Shown: in pieces, positions 45,105 to 55,058 of the stretch
How the letters are laid out: each line of letters opens with the position of its first letter
How positions within the stretch are numbered: position 1 is the first letter of the stretch
Assembly: GCA_943789205.1 (NCBI GenBank)
Contig: CALSTG010000001.1
Coordinates: 544,160 to 608,159, forward strand
From: an uncultured Flavobacteriales bacterium
GTDB taxonomy: Bacteria > Bacteroidota > Bacteroidia > Flavobacteriales_D > Crocinitomicaceae
Length of the DNA: 64,000 nt
Reading direction: 5' to 3'
Notes under the pieces: model-generated
What the model saw: the letters and a program-made list of their open reading frames with translations, nothing else
Database searches by the model: none
Told to the model about the DNA's origin: nothing
Position numbers and translations under genes: made by a program

Positions 45105-46357
45105 GACTTAAGGTATACACTAACGATTTCAATTCTGCGGTCTGTAACGTCCTCTACAACGAATGCAAAGCCACCCATTTTTAACTTAGAATTTTTCTCA
45201 GGAATATTGGCAAGTTCAAAAAGGATTAAGCCTCCTAAAGTTTCATACTCTTCGGACTCGGGAATATTCAGACTATACTGTTCATTAATGTAATCTATTT
45301 CTACTCTGGCAGAAAATCGAAAATGTTTATCTGAAATTTTCTGCTCAATTAAATCGTCTTTATCATGCTCATCCTCAATTTCACCAAAAATCTCCTCGAT
45401 GACATCCTCTAAAGTAACCATACCTGCTGTACCACCATACTCATCAGATACAATAGCTATATTCCCTGATTGTTCGGTGAATTTTGCCAAGAGTTCTTCT
45501 CCTGTAGTAACAGAAGGCACAAAATGTATGGGTAATAAAATTTGTTTAATCGATTCAGGTGATTTAAACAGATCATAGGAATGAACGTATCCAATTATAT
45601 TATCTATTGAGTCTCTGTAAATAATAACCTTTGAAAGCCCCTTAGCTATAAACAGCTGCATCACTGTTTTTAGAGAATCATTGATATCAACAGCAATTAT
45701 TTCCGTTCGTGGTATCATACAATCCCTTGCCTTAACATTAGAAAAATCTAAAGCGTTTTTCAATAAATTCATGTCTTCCGTAGAAATCTCTTCGCTATCG
45801 ATTCTCTCTGATATATCCTCAACAAAGTGTTCCAAATCAACCTTTGAGAATACTTTTTGATTGGTTTTTTGATCGTAGCCAAACGCCTTTAAAACAATCC
45901 AACTGATAGCTAAAATAACATGCGTTGGAATGAATAGCAGAATGTAAAGTATAAATAAGGGAAAGGTTCCTATTTTTAGGAAACGATTGGGATTGTATTG
46001 AACAAGACTTTTTGGAATAAACTCAGCTGCAATAAGAACCAGTATGGTAGATAACAGTGTTTGTAAGAGAAGCAGTCCCGCTTCTGAAGTAATTCCCCAA
46101 CCATAAAGGACAGGATCTAGAATCTGTGCAGCAGATATACCGTAAACAACTAGCGATACATTATTTCCAAGTAAAATAAAAGCAATGATTTTAGATTCAT
46201 TGCGGTAAAAAATAGATTGTATTTTACTTAGAAGTGTCCCTTTGCTCTTATCTACTTCGATTTTTAATCGATTTGATGCAAGAAATGCAATCTCCATCGC
46301 AGAGAAGAATGCAGAAAAAACAAGCGCCACGAATAAAAAACAAATCGCGTTGAACAT
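45101..46357 (-). CDS. CNNM/CorC-type hemolysin-family membrane protein
   Basis: 418 aa from the ATG at 46357; an upstream TTG is less likely. An N-terminal CNNM domain with about four helices (ALVFSAFFSAMEIAFLASNRLKI; FILLGNNVSLVVYG) is followed by a CBS pair (ARDCMIPRTEIIAVD; IIGYVHSYDLF; GNIAIVSDEYGGTAGMVTLEDVIEEIFGEIEDEHD) and a CorC/HlyC C-terminal domain. GldE of gliding bacteria belongs to this family, but that identity cannot be set here. Roles include Mg/Co efflux or membrane protein assembly. Confidence 0.85.
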   Translation of the reverse strand: MFNAICFLFVALVFSAFFSAMEIAFLASNRLKIEVDKSKGTLLSKIQSIFYRNESKIIAFILLGNNVSLVVYGISAAQILDPVLYGWGITSEAGLLLLQTLLSTILVLIAAEFIPKSLVQYNPNRFLKIGTFPLFILYILLFIPTHVILAISWIVLKAFGYDQKTNQKVFSKVDLEHFVEDISERIDSEEISTEDMNLLKNALDFSNVKARDCMIPRTEIIAVDINDSLKTVMQLFIAKGLSKVIIYRDSIDNIIGYVHSYDLFKSPESIKQILLPIHFVPSVTTGEELLAKFTEQSGNIAIVSDEYGGTAGMVTLEDVIEEIFGEIEDEHDKDDLIEQKISDKHFRFSARVEIDYINEQYSLNIPESEEYETLGGLILFELANIPEKNSKLKMGGFAFVVEDVTDRRIEIVSVYLKS

Positions 46358-46377
46358 AGAGTACAACAATGTAAGGA

Positions 46378-47655
46378 TTATTTGATTAAATCAGAACCTA
46401 TATCCTTTCTGTAATTCATACCATCAAAGCTTATCTTCTCAATAGATTCGTAAGATTTTTTCATGGCAAATTCAATATTCTTACCATAGGAGGTTACTGC
46501 GATCACCCTTCCTCCTGAGGTAACCGAAGAAGGTCCGTCAGACTGTGTTCCAGCATGAAAACATAAACTATCAACCACACTATTCAGACCATAAATAGGT
46601 TTTCCCTTCTTATACGACTTCGGGTATCCTCCTGAAACAAGCATAATTGTTGCCGCACTTTTATCGTAAAATTGAATATCTCTTTCAGATAAGGTGTTTG
46701 TTGCGATACCTTCAAATAAATCCAAAATATCAGATTTTAGACGAGGTAACACTACTTCAGTTTCAGGATCTCCCAATCGGCAGTTGTATTCAATTACATA
46801 GGGATCTCCCTTCACGTTGATAAGGCCAAAAAATATAAACCCTTTATAGTTTATACCTTCAGACTTCAATCCTTTCGTTGTTGGCACAATGACTTGATTG
46901 TGCACTTTATCCATAAATGCAGCATCTGCAAAGGGCACTGGGCTGACAGCTCCCATACCACCAGTATTCAAACCTGTATCACCCTCACCTATTCTTTTGT
47001 AATCTTTTGCTTCTGGAAGCAGCTTAAATGATTGACCATCTGTAATTACGAATACAGAAACTTCTCTTCCGTCTAAAAATTGTTCAATTACTACTTTTTC
47101 ACTAGCATTACCAAATTTGGAATCCATGAGCATACTTGTAAGCTCGCGCTCCGCTTCAGCCAAATCGTTGAGAATTAAAACTCCTTTTCCGGCTGCCAAT
47201 CCATCAGCTTTAAGAACATAAGGTGCATTCATTGCCTTTAGGAAAGCAATACCTTTTTCAAGTGTACCCTTTGTGAAGGTCCCGTATTTTGCAGTAGGAA
47301 TATTGTGTCTTTTCATAAAGGCTTTGGCAAAATCTTTACTTCCTTCAAGCTGGGCACCTTCTTTATCTGGACCAATGACGGAAACTTCACGAAGTGCATC
47401 ATCCGCATTAAAATAATCAGCAATACCATTTACTAAAGGCTCCTCAGGTCCGACAACAACAAGCTCAATATTATTTTCTAAAACAAACGCTTTTACCGCG
47501 TCAAAATCATTTGGATCAATGGCTATATTTTTACCGTGCTTACGTGTTCCTGAATTGCCTGGAGCGATATATAATTCGTCCAATATAGAACTTTGTGCCA
47601 TTTTCCATGCAAGTGCATGCTCTCGACCACCGGATCCCAACAATAAAATTTTCAT
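46378..47655 (-). CDS. purD: Phosphoribosylamine-glycine ligase
   Basis: 425 aa. The start is ATG 47655, sharing one base with the purQ stop (TAATG). The ATP-grasp enzyme begins MKILLLGSGGREHALAWKM, with GPEEPLVNGIAD, LKADGLAAGKGVLI, MGAVSPVPF and EYNCRLGDPETEVVLPRLKSD at ~280. It is the second step of purine synthesis. It is coupled to purQ. Confidence 0.97.
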   Translation of the reverse strand: MKILLLGSGGREHALAWKMAQSSILDELYIAPGNSGTRKHGKNIAIDPNDFDAVKAFVLENNIELVVVGPEEPLVNGIADYFNADDALREVSVIGPDKEGAQLEGSKDFAKAFMKRHNIPTAKYGTFTKGTLEKGIAFLKAMNAPYVLKADGLAAGKGVLILNDLAEAERELTSMLMDSKFGNASEKVVIEQFLDGREVSVFVITDGQSFKLLPEAKDYKRIGEGDTGLNTGGMGAVSPVPFADAAFMDKVHNQVIVPTTKGLKSEGINYKGFIFFGLINVKGDPYVIEYNCRLGDPETEVVLPRLKSDILDLFEGIATNTLSERDIQFYDKSAATIMLVSGGYPKSYKKGKPIYGLNSVVDSLCFHAGTQSDGPSSVTSGGRVIAVTSYGKNIEFAMKKSYESIEKISFDGMNYRKDIGSDLIK

Positions 47656-48341
47656 TAGCAATATTTTAATAAGGATTCAAAGAGCATCGCTCCATCCTTG
47701 GTCTTTAAAATTGGATCTGATGATCTTTCAGGGTGAGGCATCATACCAAATACATTTTTCGTTTTATTGGTTACACCCGCAATATTTAGAATGGAACCGT
47801 TTGGATTAACTGCATCTGAATCCACACCATTTTTATCACAATATTTAAACAATATCTGATCGTTATTTTGAAGTTTTGCAATAGTATCCTCTCCGGCGTA
47901 ATATCTCCCTTCACCATGCGCAATTGGAACGGAATAGGCCATATTGTGGTCTAATCCTTTTGATATCGCGGCACTCGATGAAACTGGTTTTAAATAAACA
48001 TTTTTACAAATGAATTTTTGATTATTGTTATGTAATAATGCCCCATCAAGCAAACCTGTTTCAGTTAGTATTTGAAAGCCGTTACATATACCCAGAACAT
48101 ATCCACCCTTTTCAGCATGAGTAATTACGTCATTCATGATTGGAGAAAATTTAGCTATTGCCCCTGATCGCAGATAATCTCCAAATGAGAAACCTCCAGG
48201 AAGTACAACCATATCAACTCCTTTCAAATCTCTTTCTTTATGCCATAAAGAAACGACCTCTTGCTTTAATACCTTCTCAAGAATATAAACCATATCCTGA
48301 TCGCAGTTTGAACCAGGAAATGTTACTACACCAAATTTCAT
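47655..48341 (-). CDS. purQ: Phosphoribosylformylglycinamidine synthase, glutaminase subunit
   Basis: 228 aa class I glutamine amidotransferase. FPGSNCDQDM at ~10, LPGGFSFGDYLRSGAIAKFSP, nucleophile Cys in GICNGFQILTETGLL (~84), and HGEGRYYA plus HPE (MMPHPERSSDP) as catalytic His/Glu. It supplies ammonia for FGAM synthesis. A TAATTTTG box lies about 19 nt upstream. It is first of a purQ-purD operon. Confidence 0.96.
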   Translation of the reverse strand: MKFGVVTFPGSNCDQDMVYILEKVLKQEVVSLWHKERDLKGVDMVVLPGGFSFGDYLRSGAIAKFSPIMNDVITHAEKGGYVLGICNGFQILTETGLLDGALLHNNNQKFICKNVYLKPVSSSAAISKGLDHNMAYSVPIAHGEGRYYAGEDTIAKLQNNDQILFKYCDKNGVDSDAVNPNGSILNIAGVTNKTKNVFGMMPHPERSSDPILKTKDGAMLFESLLKYC

Positions 48342-48388
48342 CTTAAACGTCTTTAGACTGCAAAATTAGTTAAATATACATTTTCAAT

Positions 48389-49339
48389 CTAGGAGAAAAT
48401 GAAAAACTTGATAACAGAAAAAGACAAGAGCAAATAAAACACACCACTTGAGGCCATACCTAGTGTCTCACTTCGGAATGCGAAGGGTAATAAAAGACAT
48501 AATGGCAGTAGTAAAAGACTAAAAAATGAGATTTGTTGAAAACTTAGCATATAAAAAATGCTAATCAAAAGCAGGACAATAAAAAGAACCAAAAGCATCT
48601 GAAATTGTCTCTTTGAACGAATGGCACTTTTTTGCCATTGGGATATGAACGCTACAAATCCAATAATCGAAGCAAAAAATAAAACACCTAAAACTACGAG
48701 CCAATCTGCACGAAGCAAACCTTTTTCAGGGTATAATGAAACATCTAATGACGGCCAACCCAAAAGGTAAATTGCTGATAAATGATAAAAGAAAGGAAGT
48801 GCTGATGCTAAAATACCTACGATAACATCTCTGAAAGATAAAGGCCGCATAAACCTGACAATCCCGAGCATAAAAGGCAACATTAAAAGTAGCGCTGGGA
48901 GCACAGAGGATGCTAATCCACCAAGTAACATAATATTAAACACAGTAGAAATCCTTGTCTCATTTTGGTTTAAATTAAACAGTTGCTGAATCATTAAAAT
49001 CAAAAAGAAATGTGCGATAAGAACGCCATTTAAGGTAAAAGAAATGCCAAAAAAACTAATAAAAACAACATAGCAAGGAGCAACTAGATAGGTTATTCTA
49101 TCGAAAAAATTGGACTTATTAAAAATCCTATTCAAAACGATAGCATTTATCAAAACTAATAGCGTGGCACAAAGATTTGTATTGAACATGCTAATTTTAA
49201 GAAAGCCATCCCAATAACCGAAAACATTGCTATCCGTTGTATAAAACCTTGTGGTAATGTTTAAGAAATGAAACAGCCCCAGAAACAGCGGTAAAAGCAG
49301 TAATACGATTGTTCTATTTCCAGAAAATAGCTTAAGCAA
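48389..49339 (-). CDS. Multi-pass membrane protein (DUF6427-like)
   Basis: 316 aa with about eight hydrophobic segments (e.g. IVLLLLPLFLGLFHF, FFGISFTLNGVLIAHFFLILMIQQL, LLMLPFMLGIVRFMRPLSFRDVIVGILASALPFF). The RFMRPLSFRDVIVG loop is a recurrent feature of a Flavobacteriales-restricted family of unknown function. The start is TTG at 49339; no in-frame ATG precedes the first helix. Confidence 0.7.
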   Translation of the reverse strand: MLKLFSGNRTIVLLLLPLFLGLFHFLNITTRFYTTDSNVFGYWDGFLKISMFNTNLCATLLVLINAIVLNRIFNKSNFFDRITYLVAPCYVVFISFFGISFTLNGVLIAHFFLILMIQQLFNLNQNETRISTVFNIMLLGGLASSVLPALLLMLPFMLGIVRFMRPLSFRDVIVGILASALPFFYHLSAIYLLGWPSLDVSLYPEKGLLRADWLVVLGVLFFASIIGFVAFISQWQKSAIRSKRQFQMLLVLFIVLLLISIFYMLSFQQISFFSLLLLPLCLLLPFAFRSETLGMASSGVFYLLLSFSVIKFFIFS

Positions 49340-49454
49340 ATCAATAAATTTAAATGTAAACTAAAAGTGTAAAATTAATAGAATTAAAGTCTTAGCGTGA
49401 ACAAAAAAGAATCGAAATAATACTTAATTATTGGCGCTAGAACGCTAAAAATGA

Positions 49455-49462
49455 TATCTTTG
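49455..49462 (+). promoter_or_regulatory. -7 box TATCTTTG of the dksA-like/lspA operon
   Basis: Perfect TAnnTTTG, 35 nt before the ATG at 49498. A TTGG lies about 21 nt upstream, consistent with a -33 element. Confidence 0.6.
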
Positions 49463-49497
49463 GGCGACTAATTTCTTTACAATTCAAACCATATTTT

Positions 49498-49881
49498 ATG
49501 GCAAAGCAAAAAAATAGATATTCAGACAAAGAACTCAAAGAGTTTAAAGATTTGATTTTGGGTAAACTCAAAGAAGCACAGGACGATTATAATCTATTGA
49601 TTGGTTCACTATCGCATAATGATGATCACGGTACAAACGATACAGGTAGGACATTCAACATGATGGAGGATGGCTCAGAAACTTTGTCTAGAGAAGAGCT
49701 TGCATCCCTCGCAGCGCGACAAGAAAAGTTTATTAATAATCTTCAGGCCGCACTAGTTCGAATTGAAAATAAAACTTACGGTATTTGTCGAGTTAATGGC
49801 ACCCTAATTCAAAAAGAAAGGTTAAAACTTGTCCCGCACGCTACAATGAGTATTGATGCGAAAAATGCGCAAAACAAGTAG
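49498..49881 (+). CDS. TraR/DksA-family transcription regulator
   Basis: 127 aa. A coiled-coil N-terminal half with the acidic tip region is followed by GTNDTGRTFNMMEDGSETLSREEL and the DksA C-terminal block YGICRVNGTLIQKERLKLVPHATMSI. The four zinc cysteines of E. coli DksA are reduced to one, as in many Bacteroidota members. It would bind RNA polymerase's secondary channel. The lspA GTG follows directly. Confidence 0.88.
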   Translation: MAKQKNRYSDKELKEFKDLILGKLKEAQDDYNLLIGSLSHNDDHGTNDTGRTFNMMEDGSETLSREELASLAARQEKFINNLQAALVRIENKTYGICRVNGTLIQKERLKLVPHATMSIDAKNAQNK

Positions 49882-50544
49882 GTGAAAAAAAAGCTAGGGA
49901 TTCTTCTACTTTTCATTGTTAGTTTCATCTTTATCGATCAACTCATAAAGTTTGGAATCAAGCTTAATTTTGTTGAAGGTCAAAGTCAACCTTTGATTGG
50001 AAATTGGTTGGTGTTAAATTACATTGAGAATCCTGGTATGGCCTTTGGGACTACATTTGGCACATCGATATGGGCAAAAATCGGCCTGAGTCTTTTTCGT
50101 GTCGTCGCAATTTTGGCAATCGGTTATTATTTGTGGTTGGAAATTAAGAAAGGTTCGAGGTTTGAATACCTTTTTGCAGTATCATTAATATTTGTTGGAG
50201 CGCTAGGTAATTTATTTGACTCCATGTTTTATGATTTTATTTTCTCATTTGATCCCTGTAATTATTATAATTATATGGAAGGAACGGGAAACTTTGAAAA
50301 CTGTGTGCAAACCATTCATGGACAGACATACTCTAGACCTATTGAAGTAAGGCACCATGGTTTTCTATTGGGTAATGTCGTTGATATGTTTCAATTTAAT
50401 GTACAATGGCCAAACTTCATTCCCTATCTTGGAGGTAAACAAATTTTTCCTGCAATTTGGAATTTTGCAGATTTCTGTATTTCGAGTGGCGTAGGAATGA
50501 TTTTGATTCGAAATAGAACTTATTTCCCAAAAGTAAAGAAATAA
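49882..50544 (+). CDS. lspA: Lipoprotein signal peptidase II
   Basis: 220 aa, GTG start directly after the dksA-like stop. Four membrane helices; the two catalytic aspartates are in GALGNLFDSMFYD (~113) and GNVVDMFQFN (~172). The insertion between them (FDPCNYYNYMEGTGNFENC) is long, as in other Bacteroidota LspA. It cleaves prolipoproteins after lipidation, serving the several lipoproteins in this window. Confidence 0.93.
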   Translation: MKKKLGILLLFIVSFIFIDQLIKFGIKLNFVEGQSQPLIGNWLVLNYIENPGMAFGTTFGTSIWAKIGLSLFRVVAILAIGYYLWLEIKKGSRFEYLFAVSLIFVGALGNLFDSMFYDFIFSFDPCNYYNYMEGTGNFENCVQTIHGQTYSRPIEVRHHGFLLGNVVDMFQFNVQWPNFIPYLGGKQIFPAIWNFADFCISSGVGMILIRNRTYFPKVKK

Positions 50545-50550
50545 GCGACT

Positions 50551-53007
50551 TTAAAAATCCCACTTCATATTTCGATCGTCAAGAATTGCAAAAGATATTT
50601 TCCAGTCGGCTCTAGGTGCAGATTTATTTGCATTGGATAGCACACCATAGATACCAACTCTGAGTCTTCTTCGAGAGAGTTTAAAATTTCTTTCTAATCC
50701 TACAAGCCCCTCATAATGGAACCAATCATGTTCGCGAACATACAAAGCACCTGCGCCAAAAACTAGTCCTATTCTTGTTTTTTTCATAAAAGGAATCTTA
50801 TTGATAATCGATCCATTATCATGATGAACAAAATGAGCTTCGATTGAAAGGTCACTTGTTCTGAGTAAAGTATCCAGGCCTTGGAATGAATATAATGGAT
50901 TGGAAAACCACAAAGGATCACTTCTTCTCTGAAATTTAAAATCTGGATCACGGAGTATTTTAGCACTTAAAAATTTACCGCCCGAAATACGATAATTAGA
51001 AGTTCCTATAGTTCCTATTTTAAAGGTTTGTTCAATACTTGCTTGTATATAATGATGGTTGATATCACTTCCAAACAGATCTGGTATACCACACTCATAA
51101 TTAATACTAAATGTTGGCCAGGCAGAACCTAATATCACCTTACGATAGGGCTCTCGCATATACTTCTGTCTTGGCACAAACCAGAGATCAATATCACCTA
51201 TTAAAGCCTGATAGGGTTCAAATGTTGAGGGTTGATTGTTAGGGAGCACATCATCTACAGATTCTAAGAACTCATAACCATCAAGGCTACGTCTTTCACA
51301 AAATTCGCCACCTACACTCATATAAAAACCATTAAATAGCTCATACTCAATTGATGTATTTAATTGGGTAGCCTCAATAAAATTTTCTCTCTTATATATC
51401 TGTGTAATTGCATCGTAGCCTCGAATTACATCAAAATCATGATTTAGAGAAGCGCGCAGTTTACCTTGACGAAAGGGGTCAAACTTATATTTCCACCAGG
51501 TATCTCCCTTGATATCATTATTTAAAAATCCATATGAAATCTGAGTATAAGAATCTAAAGTTCGTTCATCATTCCATTTTTTGAAGTAATCGAAATTTGG
51601 AGAAACTCTCGGTCCCGCAATATATACAGGCCTAATCAATGTGGCCAATGAACCGATTGTCCATTGGTGTCTTTTTGTTCGATTTCTATGGTCTACACCA
51701 AACCAAGCAACTTTAAGGAAAGTAACCTTGTTAAATGCCTCATCTACACTATCACGATATTCTTGACGATTTTTATAATCTCGTATACTGTCCTTTTTAA
51801 TAATAAATGCAATTTCCTCCGCTGTCAATTTATCTTGACGTTGACCTTCCCAAAATGAACTATCCTTTTCATAGGCCTCAAGCTCTGTAATCGCTAATTC
51901 GCGATTGAAAAACTTTTTAGAAAACTTAGGGTCAAAGTCATAATCTGAAAAAATAGCAGTCGTATTGCAAACCGAAGTTTCATTTTTGTTTTTCACACCA
52001 TAGTTCAAGGTTTGTTTCGATAAGACACAAATTGAATCACCTGGATGCTCATATTCTTGCAGAATGGTAAAATAATCGTAGAATAATAAATTGCCTTTCT
52101 TCATGGTTAACGCAAGCTTTTCTACAAGCCATAATGAGTCAACGATCCATATAAAACCCTCAAGCGTAGTAGTTGCCGTGGCTCGGGATTGTATTTTTAT
52201 TTTAGATATTTTACGTCCATTTTCTTCATATTGATCAACAAGTCTATACTTGTAAGATAAAATTCCTGGAATTGATATGGGTGAGCTTATTGGATTTTGA
52301 TGCAAATCGTCTAAGCGCAATAAGTTCTCAAAAAAATTAAAATTCGATTTAACTGTTGTTTTGTAATAGAGGTTTCGATCTCGGCCTCTAAGCGTATAGG
52401 CATTTCTTATCTCTTTAACTTTATTGCTTGGTGCATAATTTCTTTGTATTTGAACTTCTAATAAGTTCATGGTATCCTTATCTTCGAAAGCATCGTCTAG
52501 CAAATCATCGTCATTTCTTGAGCGGTCCTCCTTTCTTAAAATCTTTTCTTTCGCTTTAATATACACATTAACCTTATGAGGATAATTCCATAAATTGATT
52601 TGATCGCGTTTCGCTACCACCTTTTTCATGATCTCCCTCCCCGGGTTCGTTCGCTTTGTCGTAATATTTACCGCCTCTAAATCCTGTATTTTACTCGGGA
52701 AAAGCTGCATATTCTTAACAATATTACTTTCGTTAATTGAAACATAGGCTTCACGAGTATCAAAACCTGTAGCACTGAACACAAGAAAGTATTCGCCTCG
52801 AGCAGTGCTAATCTGATACTTACCATTTACATCGGCTACTGTGCGCTGAGATGGTGCATTTTTTATAAAAATTTTAGCAAAAGGAATAGGGATTCGATTT
52901 TCGTCAACAACGACTCCATCAACAAAATACTGCGCACTTATTTGTGATGACATAAAAACTGTCATCAATAAAAGTGTAGTTAGCTTAATTTGATAGAGCA
53001 AATTCAT
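50551..53007 (-). CDS. DUF5686/carboxypeptidase-regulatory-like outer-membrane protein
   Basis: 818 aa from ATG 53007; the GTG one codon earlier is less likely. Signal peptide 1-~24. A carboxypeptidase-regulatory-like domain (FVDGVVVDENRIPIPFAKIFI; DVNGKYQISTARGEYFLVFSATGFD) at ~26-100 is followed by a DUF5686-type beta-barrel body. The layout resembles TonB-linked proteins but there is no plug motif. It is probably an outer-membrane protein; function unknown. Confidence 0.82.
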   Translation of the reverse strand: MNLLYQIKLTTLLLMTVFMSSQISAQYFVDGVVVDENRIPIPFAKIFIKNAPSQRTVADVNGKYQISTARGEYFLVFSATGFDTREAYVSINESNIVKNMQLFPSKIQDLEAVNITTKRTNPGREIMKKVVAKRDQINLWNYPHKVNVYIKAKEKILRKEDRSRNDDDLLDDAFEDKDTMNLLEVQIQRNYAPSNKVKEIRNAYTLRGRDRNLYYKTTVKSNFNFFENLLRLDDLHQNPISSPISIPGILSYKYRLVDQYEENGRKISKIKIQSRATATTTLEGFIWIVDSLWLVEKLALTMKKGNLLFYDYFTILQEYEHPGDSICVLSKQTLNYGVKNKNETSVCNTTAIFSDYDFDPKFSKKFFNRELAITELEAYEKDSSFWEGQRQDKLTAEEIAFIIKKDSIRDYKNRQEYRDSVDEAFNKVTFLKVAWFGVDHRNRTKRHQWTIGSLATLIRPVYIAGPRVSPNFDYFKKWNDERTLDSYTQISYGFLNNDIKGDTWWKYKFDPFRQGKLRASLNHDFDVIRGYDAITQIYKRENFIEATQLNTSIEYELFNGFYMSVGGEFCERRSLDGYEFLESVDDVLPNNQPSTFEPYQALIGDIDLWFVPRQKYMREPYRKVILGSAWPTFSINYECGIPDLFGSDINHHYIQASIEQTFKIGTIGTSNYRISGGKFLSAKILRDPDFKFQRRSDPLWFSNPLYSFQGLDTLLRTSDLSIEAHFVHHDNGSIINKIPFMKKTRIGLVFGAGALYVREHDWFHYEGLVGLERNFKLSRRRLRVGIYGVLSNANKSAPRADWKISFAILDDRNMKWDF

Positions 53008-53017
53008 CACTACTTAT

Positions 53018-53251
53018 CTACTTGAGCTCATGTTCAGATGATTCCTTATTCCTCATGTAAGCAATATGTTTCTCCATACGCTTCATCATCCATATCTTAA
53101 AAAAGTACATGCCAACTGCCAATAGTACAAAAGGATAAAACATCCACCATCTCTCAAAGCCTTCAGAAAAACCTTTGAAGGTTATTACTACAAATAATAT
53201 AACGGCAAAAACAAGCCAAAACATTTTCATTATTTTATTATACGTGTTCAT
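53018..53251 (-). CDS. Small two-helix membrane protein
   Basis: 77 aa with hydrophobic segments at ~9-27 and ~37-53, then a charged tail (MMKRMEKHIAYMRNKESSEHELK). Its ATG overlaps the lptC stop (TAATG), so it is translated with it. Function unknown; the position suggests a link to the cell envelope. Confidence 0.6.
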   Translation of the reverse strand: MNTYNKIMKMFWLVFAVILFVVITFKGFSEGFERWWMFYPFVLLAVGMYFFKIWMMKRMEKHIAYMRNKESSEHELK

Positions 53252-53793
53252 TATTCTTTATTTAAAGTCATTTTACCTGTTGGCTCAAGTATCTCAAAAA
53301 AACTAAAATCTTGTTTTGTGATGAGGCCTTTACCCTTTATAATTTCTTTTGGAGAACGAACTATCACATTTCTATCCGTACGAATCGTGCTGTCTTCCTT
53401 ATTCCAAATTAGATATTCTGTTTCAAGAACCTGTTGTTTTGAAAAATTAATTAATCTAACTGAATCTCGAACCTCAACAATACCCTGGTCGTGATTGAAA
53501 TTACCTATCAAAGAGGTCAAACGAGAAATCTTATCACCCGAGTTGTTAAAAAAATCAACTGAAAGGAAGCCTTTAAAATTTGTTACGTGCTCTGGTTTAT
53601 AATATGTTTCTGCTGATTCAGCGTATAAATCGACCTTCCTAACTCCTGAGTCACTATGGACCATTTGTAAGTTCTCGGTATATTCATCAGGAGCCTTTTC
53701 AAAATGCGTAATCCGTCTAATTTCACCGGAACTATTTTCACAAGAAACAACAACCAATATAATGAAACCAAAGGTTATTGAAGTTCGAAGCAT
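53251..53793 (-). CDS. lptC: LPS export ABC transporter periplasmic protein LptC
   Basis: 180 aa from ATG 53793; a TTG-initiated extension to 53817 would overlap the upstream gene. Lipobox IILVVVSCENSS marks it as a lipoprotein. The body has the OstA/LptC beta pattern (VDLYAESAETYYKPEHVTNFKGFLSVDFF; LIGNFNHDQGIVEVRDSVRLIN; LIWNKEDSTIRTD). It bridges LPS from the inner-membrane LptBFG to LptA. Other lpt genes are not adjacent. Confidence 0.85.
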   Translation of the reverse strand: MLRTSITFGFIILVVVSCENSSGEIRRITHFEKAPDEYTENLQMVHSDSGVRKVDLYAESAETYYKPEHVTNFKGFLSVDFFNNSGDKISRLTSLIGNFNHDQGIVEVRDSVRLINFSKQQVLETEYLIWNKEDSTIRTDRNVIVRSPKEIIKGKGLITKQDFSFFEILEPTGKMTLNKE

Positions 53794-53803
53794 TTTAAGG
53801 GCC

Positions 53804-55051
53804 TTACTTGATATCAACCGTGACCCCCCAACAAGATAGCGTTACTTGAGCTGGACTGTTGTTGCTAAATATCTCATCTGAAGTTGGACAGTTTTCACGA
53901 TATTTTGCCGCTAGACTAGACTCTCCGGCCTTTGTTGCAAGTTGTGCAGCATAATAGTAATTACATTTTCTATCAAAGGTACTTGAACCACAAGTATTTG
54001 CTAGCTTTGCAACACAATTTGAAGCTACCATTAATGCTTTTGACCTATTGGATCCGCTTATGGACAATGCCGTATTATAAGCACTCTTGTAGCTGCTTAG
54101 ATTTGTATATTGAATCTCCAGAATAGCCAATTTGATATCTCCTTTTAGCGTGTCGTTCTCTGCCATTTCTAAGGCAGTTCTCAGAACCTCAATAGATGCT
54201 TTATATTTCTTTTTCACCTTTAACAAATCTGCTTTAGCCAATACGGCATCTACGGTATTGTCAATTGAAATAATTGTATCTATCAACATTGCATATTCGT
54301 CACTTTCAGTGCATTGCTTATCCTTAAGCAGGTTTAAGAAATTATTGACGGCTTTTTTCTTCTTTGCCTTATCTTGAGGCAAATCACTCATGAATCCATT
54401 TAAATCTGGTAGGATATCGTCACATGTACGAACTACATTGTTGAAGTAGTTTGTCATTGACTCTTGCGTTCTTGCCTTAAAACCTTCATTTTCAATCTTT
54501 CTTGAAAGTCTGAAATAATCTGATATAATTCTTTTCTTGTAGACCTGTTTTAAGTCATCTTTTGCTTTCGTATACATGGTATACAAATTATAATAGTAAT
54601 AGCTCAATTGCGCATCTTTAAAAGTATTATTTGCTGCGAACGCTACAGTAAACAAAGAATCTGCCTTTTCACGATTAGGAACAGAGGATTGCAAAATATA
54701 CAAACCACGAATAGAAGCTTCTGCAGCATTAAAGAATCCTTTTTGTTCTGCACGATCATAAGCTGCAATTAGTGTATCTATGTATAGTTTCTTGTTTGCT
54801 TTATCCTTTTCTGTCGCCACTGTATTTCGCATGGTTTGAATCATGTTCTTATACTTCTTCGCATCATAATTACCACAGATTGTTTCACCTTTTAAGTAAT
54901 ACATAGTTGCTCTTGCGTAATCTTTTACCTTTAGCTCTTGCCCGACAAAAAGCTGCATTCTTTTGCACTCTCTATCTTGCAGAGAATCTTGTTGACCAAA
55001 GGTCATAGAAACCATAAAAACCACCACTAATCCTAATCCAAACTTCTTCAT
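53804..55051 (-). CDS. Exported tetratricopeptide-like protein
   Basis: 415 aa. Signal peptide 1-~19 (ending TFGQ). The remainder is helical repeats (DYARATMYYLKGETICGNYDAKKYK; YKASIEVLRTALEMAENDTLKGDI), with cysteines clustered at the C-terminal third (CVAKLANTCGSSTFDRKC). It lies between an outer-membrane protein gene and lptC in one operon. A role in envelope assembly is inference from context. Confidence 0.7.
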   Translation of the reverse strand: MKKFGLGLVVVFMVSMTFGQQDSLQDRECKRMQLFVGQELKVKDYARATMYYLKGETICGNYDAKKYKNMIQTMRNTVATEKDKANKKLYIDTLIAAYDRAEQKGFFNAAEASIRGLYILQSSVPNREKADSLFTVAFAANNTFKDAQLSYYYYNLYTMYTKAKDDLKQVYKKRIISDYFRLSRKIENEGFKARTQESMTNYFNNVVRTCDDILPDLNGFMSDLPQDKAKKKKAVNNFLNLLKDKQCTESDEYAMLIDTIISIDNTVDAVLAKADLLKVKKKYKASIEVLRTALEMAENDTLKGDIKLAILEIQYTNLSSYKSAYNTALSISGSNRSKALMVASNCVAKLANTCGSSTFDRKCNYYYAAQLATKAGESSLAAKYRENCPTSDEIFSNNSPAQVTLSCWGVTVDIK

Positions 55052-55058
55052 GTCTATT